A stretch of 64,000 nt of DNA from assembly GCA_964019415.1 (NCBI GenBank), contig OZ025886.1, positions 2,285,584-2,349,583 on the forward strand, in the 5' to 3' direction. Source of the stretch: Ianthella basta (taxonomy: Eukaryota; Porifera; Demospongiae; Verongiida; Ianthellidae). Made by a program: the position numbers and the translations under genes. This document shows, in pieces, positions 57,687 to 64,000 of this stretch. A model generated the notes under the pieces. The model saw nothing but the letters and a program-made list of their open reading frames with translations. It was not told where the DNA came from and ran no database searches. Numbering within the stretch: position 1 is the first letter of the stretch; the number at the start of each line of letters is the position of its first letter.

Positions 57687-60323
57687 CTCGCGCGCCAGCC
57701 CCTATTTCCCTTATTGCGTAATCGCGGAGAAGTTCTTCACGGCTGTTTCGAGGCGGCAACTTAGTTTTCGGAAATGGGGAGTTGGAAATGGGAATGGGAA
57801 TACGTGTACAACGCCTGTCATCGATGTCGGCCAGTTACTGCCTTTCCCCCACGCTATCTTCGCTGCCAAGGAGGCTGGAACTCTGCATCTGGATAGATCT
57901 GACCCAGTAAAGGTGAGCTGTGCTTTAAAAATCGTGGAACATGGCTTTATATACGAAACTAGCCAGTTTCCCCGCAAAGGTTTTAATGGCTCGTAGCGTA
58001 GTTCTGCGGGGTTTCCCGCCAGTGAGCTATGTCTTGTGTGATAGCCAAGGGAGTGTAGAACTAGGCGATACAGAGCCTGTTCTGCTGCGCGCTAAACGTT
58101 TGGCGAAATACGCGTTTGTAATGTAGCATGTTCTGCCATTTGCATTTGCCTTGCGCAATTATCATATTAGCTATGCACACTGACTTTCTCACATTTCCAC
58201 AGTTAACTCCATGAAATTCACATTAATCTGTACATGTGCAGATCAAGTTTGCCCTTCATGTATATGTAGCCATATGTTTAGCTGTGCAGCAGCCGGTACA
58301 GCAGTTAGTTGTGTGTAGCTGCCGTTGCTTCTTGAAATCAAAGATGACATAGCTAGCTAAGCAACTGAGCTAGCTAATTTTTGTCTGTTAACGCTAACAG
58401 CATGACATATATAAAATGGCATAATCAGGCAATCAGCATATAACAGTGGAAAATACAGATGTTCAAAATACATGAGTATTAATGAATGCAGCTATGTTTC
58501 ATAGTAGGGTAGTCAGTTCTAAAATACATAAGTTGCTAATTCTGTTTGAAGTTTTATAGCTACCAGTCTCTCTCTTGTTCCCTCCCTCCATCAATGTGTA
58601 TGGTGCACTCATGTCCTCTCATACCCCTCTCAGACTGGAGGTGCCACCATATGTTGCCACAATTAAGTTCATGACCTAATGGCTGATCTTCACACCGATG
58701 TCTGCCATGACATCAATGTAGAGCCCCGCTTGCACCTCTTTCCAGTGAAACATTCACCTTGTAGCACAGCAACAGAAGACAGCTCGAGGCTAGCCATTGC
58801 AGCAAGTGCATTCTGCTGTGGAAGATTGAGAGAGCATCTTTCAATGTAAGGGTAATTAACCTTCTTATCCCCTCAAACCAGACACCACAGATGACCTCTT
58901 GCTACTGACGCTTCAAGCATAAGAAGAGGCGGAAGTACGATCAGTGAGTTTGAGAAGTTGAACACGCATCTTTAAATTTGTCCCACTGGTGATGTCCTGC
59001 ACTGGAGGAGCAAGTCCCAGTGCAACTGTGTTTCTCAGAAGGCTCACTGTACTGTCGTCGGAGAAGAACCCTATCAACTACAGCACAGTCATAGAACTCT
59101 TGAGATTCTACCTCAGCCTCGCCTGCGATCCTCGATCATGTGTTTCCACAGTAGCAGATCATCTGCATGCCACCCAAAATGACTTGAACTAGGAATTGCA
59201 GATCTGGCCATGACAGATGGCCAGATCAGACGATGCTAACAGTCTTAACTGTCTTCACAAGCATCTGTCATTATCATTATTTTTTACTGTTATTGTTATA
59301 ATTGTGTATGTTGTTGCATTGGATTCTTTATTTTGGTTTACTTGTTGCCTATGTGTGTATTATATAAATATTTGATTGTTTGCATGATTTAATTGTAAAC
59401 ATCTGATTGTTTTAATGACTTCTTATATTATTATTGTATTATTATAATACTGATTGGGGAACCAATATGTTAATAATTAATAGAATACGATTTAGCACAA
59501 TATTATATCAATGGTACCGGTGTGTACAAATATGCATGCATATTCACATGTACGAACGCATAATTATGTAGTATAATGTTCGGGTATTAGTCTAGTGACA
59601 TACAAAACTGCCTATCATCTGCCAACTGCAGCCTTTTCATGAAACCTACACCTGACAACATATAGATCGATGCACATGAAAGATCAATGTAAGGCATGTA
59701 TAATATATATTATAGCTATATGCAACAGGATGAATAAAACGTATAACGTTGATCATCGCAATACGTATATTATATGTAGTACATGCCAGGCAACAGAATT
59801 TCAATTTTGAAGTGTATAATAATATGTGACATGCATGTCCATACACATAGAAGATCTTCCCATCATAGTCAAATTCTTTGACAGCTATCAAGTAGGCCTG
59901 CCTGCTTGAATGCAAATGCAAATGGCAGAACATGCTACATTACAAACGCGTATTTCGCCAAAGGTTTAGCGCGCAGCAGAACAGGCTCTGTATCGCCTAG
60001 TTCTACACTCCCTTGGCTATCACACAAGACATAGCTCACTGGCGGGAAAACCCGCAGAACTACGCTACGAGCAATTTAATAACGCGACCAATAGTCGATA
60101 TTTTCACACTGGGAAAGAGTAATCCACAAGTTTGAATGCAAATACCGCTTACTTTTGGTCACCTCTATCCATGCAAAGGGTTTCACTTTTCTTGCATGAG
60201 TTTTCGTGCAGTAAAGCGTAGAGATTCCTTTGCATAGCTTTCCTCGAGAAAAACTCGCGCGCGCCCTTCTGTTTCCAAACCAAACCTAAGCTGCCGCCAT
60301 TTATATATGCGAAACAGCCGTGA
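57687..60323. mobile_element. 2.6-kb long-inverted-repeat insertion upstream of oxidase copy 2
   Basis: Relative to copy 1, this block separates the GC-rich tandem repeat from the oxidase promoter. Inner arms about 57988-58149 and 59912-60072 are near-perfect inverted copies ('GCTCGTAGCGTAGTTCTGCG' is mirrored by 'CGCAGAACTACGCTACGAGC'). Outer parts also pair ('TTCACGGCTGTTTCG' at about 57735 with 'CGAAACAGCCGTGAG' at about 60310; GGCGGCAACTTAG with CTAAGCTGCCGCC). The central 1.76 kb is AT-rich and carries a decayed retroelement fragment. No intact transposase is seen. Confidence 0.78.
58630..59192 (+). pseudogene. Decayed retroelement ORF fragment (C-terminal region)
   Basis: Translated pieces resemble the C-terminal part of reverse-transcriptase-associated polyproteins that are common in sponge and cnidarian genomes. 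Seen here: 'HDLMADLHTDVCHDINVEP' (from 58670), 'RLAIAASAFCCGRL' (about 58785), 'RRKYDQ*V*EVEHAS' with two stops (about 58930), then, after a frame change, 'CTGGASPSATVFLRRLTVL' and 'INYSTVIELLRFYLSLA' (about 59000-59120). Order and spacing match what I remember of that family, but the match is from memory. Stops and a frameshift show that it is dead. It sits at the centre of the long-inverted-repeat insertion. Confidence 0.6.
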
Positions 60324-60564
60324 GAGGCGACCGAAGCTAGCCTAAAGATGTCGGGGGAGTCACAAAATGCTTCCGGCGATATCATTACTCCATAATTTAA
60401 TATAATAGTCGTGTTTAAAGCCAGTTGATCGAGAATCGGGTCGTAACATATTGACCGATTTCAAGTCGGGTCGGCCGGTTTTAAAAGGGGTCGACATATA
60501 TACCACCATCTCCTCAGCTACCGGCACAGCTATCTGGAGATCAGGCGTCAAAAGCAAAGTGGAG

Positions 60565-63015
60565 ATGTGTACCTTTGTGGTGCTCGTTCTCGTGTTCCTC
60601 GCGCTGCAGCAGCACTGCTCTTTCGCCACTTACTACCCAGAGCAAGACTCTCTATTAGGGCAAACGGGCCAATTGCATCAGCTTACGCAGCCTCCAAGGA
60701 ACATTGACTGCAGGGACGTGGCTGGCTCGTGTTCCATCACTCTGAACGTCACCCACATGCAGACTATGACCGTGTATGAATATGACCCTGATTTAGACAG
60801 GGATGTAGGAGGAAGGCGAGGAGATGAAGGATACATTGTTAACCTTAACACTAGTGGATTCCTGGAGTTTTATTACCGGTTGCCAAAGTACAATGTGCAA
60901 TTATTGTACCCAATCCTGGCGGATGGAAGTCTAGAGCGACGCCTGGTGATCGCAATCAACAACCAGGTACCTGGACCGACCATTATAGGAAGACAGGGCC
61001 AGAACCTGCAGGTGACGGTGATCAACAATCTCGCGACAGAGTCTCTTGCTGTTCACTGGCATGGTCTGGACCAGGTTGGCACACCGTGGATGGACGGAGT
61101 GGCCCAGTTAACTCACTGTCCCATTACTTCATACACCAACTTTACTTATAATTTCACCTTGGATCGAGTAGGGACCTACTGGTACCATGCACACAACGGG
61201 CCTCAGAGAACAGACGGACTCTTTGGTGCCCTTGTTGTCACAAACACTTCTGAGTTTACTGGCATAGATATCCCTGGGCCCAGTTTCCAGGACCTTCCTG
61301 AGCAGCACACTTTGACATTCATTGACTGGCAGAATAGTGGCTCTGCAACGATTATAGAGAAAATTCTCAGCAGTACAGCCTTTCCAAATCCCATTAATTC
61401 CAGCCAACGGTACAACCCTACTCTCACTTACGGTGGTACTGAGTCTGCCCCAATGCCTTTTGTGTCTGGCGTGATAAACGGTGCTGGTTGGAGGTACACT
61501 CCAGGCCCACCAAATGGAAACCAGACATTGTGCACCCGTGAATCTGGCCAGAACACACCACTTGCAGTGTTCAATGTAACACATGGAAACAGATACCGCT
61601 TCAGACTTATAGGGGCAGAAAACGTATACGTCTTCCGATTCTCTATCCAAGGGCACAAAATGGTGCTGCTGTCTTCTGATGGAGTTCCAGTGCAGGAAAC
61701 TGTATCACAGCAAGAGGGATTGGATTTCATCGTTATTAACCCCGGTGAAAGGTATGATGTGTTAGTGCAGGCTAACTTATCATCATCACCACACATTTCT
61801 ACAGGCTACTACTGGATGATTGCTGAAACGCTGGAGGATCCAGGTATGCTGGAAGACAGTGGCTACTGCATAATCGGGCACCGAGCTTATGCTCTTCTCC
61901 GCTACACTAACCAGGCTGATGCCCTTAGTTGGCCACCTCCTGAAACAGCCTATGATCCCATTCGAAGGTGCCCTCAGAATGCTAATGCCTGTTTCATGGC
62001 AAACTGCCCTTTTGAGGAGTTTTCAACTGATACCCAACCTAGGCAAAATATTACTTGTGTGAATGTGGAAGCGATGCAGAGGAGGGCTTCTAAGCCCATA
62101 CCGGACACAGATGTCAGTGCACCTACTTTCCTCAACTTTGGCTTTGGTGGCAATCCTACTACGCAAGCGAGTTCAATCAATAGTCGTCAGTTCCTGTTTC
62201 CACCATCGCCAGTGGTTACTCAATATGCAGACTTGACAGAAATATGGAATGACAAGTTTTGCTCTCCTCCAAGGCCAGAACAAGAGCTACGGGGTAGACG
62301 ATGCACTCACACATATGAGGTAGAAAATCAAACCGTTGAATTCGTGCTGATGAACTACTTCCCAACTACAAACCTTTCTCTATATGCGGCACACCCAATT
62401 CATATCCATGGTCACCACTTTCGAGTAGTGGAGGTAGGATATGGAAACTGCACTGCTGAAGGATGTACCAACACTGATATTGTGTGTGGCAACAATTTCT
62501 GTGATGAAGGTGTAGGCTGGTCTTCCTCAAAACAACAACCCAACATCAACAGCTTGAATGGACCAGAAAAGGATACAGTTCTTGTTCCTGCCGGAGGCTA
62601 TGTTGTGATTCGATTTGAGCGTGACAACCCAGGTTGGTGGTTCCTTCACTGCCACGTTGAGCCTCACCAGTTGGAGGGGATGGCCATGGTCATTAATGAG
62701 TCTGCTGGCATACCGGTACCACCTGCTAACTTCCCCCAGTGCAACAACTACCCTACAAGTGCACCCTCGCAACCGCCAACGGGGCCACTGTTAACACCCC
62801 TTCCGTGCACGCCGACACCATCCCCCGCAGAGATAGGACTAGCGGTTGGATTTGCTATTGCTTTGCCTCTCCTGATCATCAGCTCCATCTGCAACATTGT
62901 TATGTGTTACAATAAATATGTTATTAAGATACGCAGAGCATTTAAGGCCAAGTCTCAGAGCACTGTGAGTAGTAAAGATACTGTTAACGTTAATGAGTCT
63001 ACTACAAATCTGTAA
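60565..63015 (+). CDS. Membrane-anchored multicopper oxidase (laccase-like), copy 2
   Basis: Intronless ORF of 816 residues, almost identical to the gene at 50088. By eye there are about nine substitutions and two indels: five extra residues after the N-terminal 'YPEQDSLL' (GQTGQ-type insertion) and one Asn fewer in 'PKYNVQLL'. All copper motifs (VHWHGL, YWYHAHNG, HPIHIHGHHF, HCHVEPHQLEGM), the signal peptide and the C-terminal helix are kept, so it should be active. Changes that touch glycosylation: the sequon 'NIT' of copy 1 becomes 'DIP', while 'DIT' becomes 'NIT' in the 'QPRQNITC' region. Start chosen at the first in-frame ATG, as in copy 1. AATAAA lies at 63078-63083. Confidence 0.95.
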   Translation: MCTFVVLVLVFLALQQHCSFATYYPEQDSLLGQTGQLHQLTQPPRNIDCRDVAGSCSITLNVTHMQTMTVYEYDPDLDRDVGGRRGDEGYIVNLNTSGFLEFYYRLPKYNVQLLYPILADGSLERRLVIAINNQVPGPTIIGRQGQNLQVTVINNLATESLAVHWHGLDQVGTPWMDGVAQLTHCPITSYTNFTYNFTLDRVGTYWYHAHNGPQRTDGLFGALVVTNTSEFTGIDIPGPSFQDLPEQHTLTFIDWQNSGSATIIEKILSSTAFPNPINSSQRYNPTLTYGGTESAPMPFVSGVINGAGWRYTPGPPNGNQTLCTRESGQNTPLAVFNVTHGNRYRFRLIGAENVYVFRFSIQGHKMVLLSSDGVPVQETVSQQEGLDFIVINPGERYDVLVQANLSSSPHISTGYYWMIAETLEDPGMLEDSGYCIIGHRAYALLRYTNQADALSWPPPETAYDPIRRCPQNANACFMANCPFEEFSTDTQPRQNITCVNVEAMQRRASKPIPDTDVSAPTFLNFGFGGNPTTQASSINSRQFLFPPSPVVTQYADLTEIWNDKFCSPPRPEQELRGRRCTHTYEVENQTVEFVLMNYFPTTNLSLYAAHPIHIHGHHFRVVEVGYGNCTAEGCTNTDIVCGNNFCDEGVGWSSSKQQPNINSLNGPEKDTVLVPAGGYVVIRFERDNPGWWFLHCHVEPHQLEGMAMVINESAGIPVPPANFPQCNNYPTSAPSQPPTGPLLTPLPCTPTPSPAEIGLAVGFAIALPLLIISSICNIVMCYNKYVIKIRRAFKAKSQSTVSSKDTVNVNESTTNL

Positions 63016-63077
63016 CAGTGATTACATTATGTAACTTACTTGCTTTCGTGTGATTTACTTGCTTAAGCTTGAGCTTT

Positions 63078-63083
63078 AATAAA
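63078..63083 (+). terminator. Polyadenylation signal of oxidase copy 2
   Basis: AATAAA 63 bp after the stop; the 3' flank matches that of copy 1 up to about 63322. A short 'CTTAAG' insertion precedes the signal relative to copy 1. Confidence 0.65.
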
Positions 63084-63391
63084 TTTAATGGATGTACTCA
63101 CATATGCTTGCTTGGCCTTGTGTTGTTTGCTTGATTTGGCGACTGCCTTGGTGAAGTTGTCTCATATCTCATACACCTTGATGATACATTGGTATTCCTT
63201 ATTGCCTCCCTGCCATCATGTCTACTCTTACAAATACTGCAGAAAGTGGTTGCATTCCACTGAAATACTCAAGTAAACTCTGTAATTAGCATTTGCAAAT
63301 GCATTTCTGTGAATATACTCCTCATGTACTGGTAAGCTAGTCAGAGGAGCTGCTTTGATGAGTGCTGTACAAAAGGATATCGTGCCTGCAG

Positions 63392-63475
63392 TCAATAGAT
63401 CCCTTCCACCCTGTGTTCATGGTGTTCTGCTGCACACAACTAGCTAAGTATGAGCTGGCCTTCGATGTGGGTAGG

Positions 63476-63547
<72 letters not shown>

Positions 63548-63700
63548 ACACTAAATTGCACAGGAGTGATAGCTGGTTCTATGGCATTAATCATACATGA
63601 GAATGGCCAAAGTGTTTTCTGCCATTCAGATTCAGAATTCGAAGCTGGCACACGAGGTGTCGCAGGTGTGTAATTGCATTGCCTGCAACATGTGAACACA
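63392..63700 (+). pseudogene. Third partial copy of the hydrolase gene (exon 7 to 9 region)
   Basis: 63392-63470 copies exon 7 (47054-47132) with acceptor, donor and frame kept; 'QPAKYELAF' reads 'QLAKYELAF'. It is followed by the same intronic TG array. Exon 8 is deleted. The piece matching exon 9 (from about 63631, ATTCAGAA...) is rearranged and shortened, running straight into the sequence after the exon 9 donor. A decayed fragment, or the start of a further, more divergent unit beyond the window. Confidence 0.75.
63477..63544. repeat. (TG)n microsatellite
   Basis: TG array in the homologous intron position to 47141-47190, but longer. Confidence 0.95.
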
Positions 63701-64000
63701 CTCATTTACACACCCTTGCCTCAGTCTACTAAGTATTTCTAGACATTTGTTGGTACGTAGACAGAGTGTGTGCTGAGAAACAGGTCTCCCAGTCTGATTT
63801 CATTGTGTTTGCTAGGTTTATTGAAGTTGCATCCGGTGGATATCAAACAGTTTGAAAGTAGGATATTTATTAGAAGAGTCATAGAGCTACCTGCAATAGG
63901 AACTGAAGGTGCCAGACTGTTCCATTTCTGATTCAATGCACAGAGAAACAGCAACCTACAGTCATATTGCAACTTGCACTGTGTGAAGGTGATAATAGCT
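63701..64000. other. Right edge of the window, nothing recognised
   Basis: No ORF with recognisable motifs, no repeat family and no match to the duplicated block was seen. Confidence 0.5.

Noticed and set aside
58989..59192. Intact small gene inside the 57.7-60.3 kb insertion
   Set aside because: The short ORF is the last open stretch of the decayed retroelement fragment, with stops and a frame change directly upstream.
50088..63015. Bacterial origin of the oxidases as a firm claim
   Set aside because: Lack of introns alone is not enough; eukaryote-style signal peptide, many sequons, AATAAA signals and a TM stalk fit a resident animal gene. A phylogeny is needed.

Overview
The window is animal nuclear DNA, most likely from a demosponge or another early-branching invertebrate. 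The genes are intron-rich with short introns, canonical GT-AG junctions and metazoan domain architectures (F-BAR/C1/RhoGAP; C-type lectin/Ig/FN3 receptor). Introns and spacers are loaded with (TG)n/(CA)n tracts, minisatellites and small inverted-repeat transposons. The sponge assignment is an inference from overall look and from remembered sponge/cnidarian retroelement and laccase families; no search was possible. Every gene I can support is on the + strand.

Layout. (1) 1-12547: 3' part of a RhoGAP gene of the ARHGAP29/ARHGAP45/GMIP type (F-BAR, C1, RhoGAP, long disordered tail); its 5' end lies outside the window. (2) 12548-21014: repeat-rich spacer with a 25-bp minisatellite, a foldback element at about 17.0-17.4 kb and a CpG-richer probable promoter near 19 kb. 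(3) 21023-26565: type I receptor with signal peptide, one C-type-lectin-like domain, four Ig domains, two FN3 domains, a membrane helix and a short tail. (4) 26768-32747: complete 14-exon S10 serine carboxypeptidase (cathepsin A/CPVL type). (5) 34.2-43.0 kb: probable noncoding first exon, long intron, then a single 4.3-kb exon coding a 1,420-residue coiled-coil protein. (6) 44510-49074: 16-exon secreted glycoside-hydrolase-like protein with a C-terminal carbohydrate-binding-like domain. (7) 50088-52526 and 60565-63015: two nearly identical, intronless, membrane-anchored multicopper oxidases (laccase-like).

The last 17 kb is a segmental duplication. The tail of the hydrolase gene, the following spacer, the GC-rich tandem repeat and the oxidase gene recur in the same order at 56.08-63.32 kb, and a third partial piece of the hydrolase gene begins at 63.39 kb. 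The duplicated interval has been invaded by long-inverted-repeat elements (52.97-55.12 kb; 57.69-60.32 kb), by two TA-flanked MITE-like elements with TACCGTAT ends, and by a decayed retroelement fragment. The secreted or membrane enzymes (carboxypeptidase, glycosidase-like protein, oxidases) and the lectin/Ig receptor could all act at the cell surface, in lysosomes or in matrix, but the sequence does not show that they form one pathway.

All exon models were built by hand from splice consensus, phase continuity and domain continuity. The phases close for each gene (RhoGAP 1,482 aa in the window, receptor 875 aa, carboxypeptidase 468 aa, hydrolase 711 aa).
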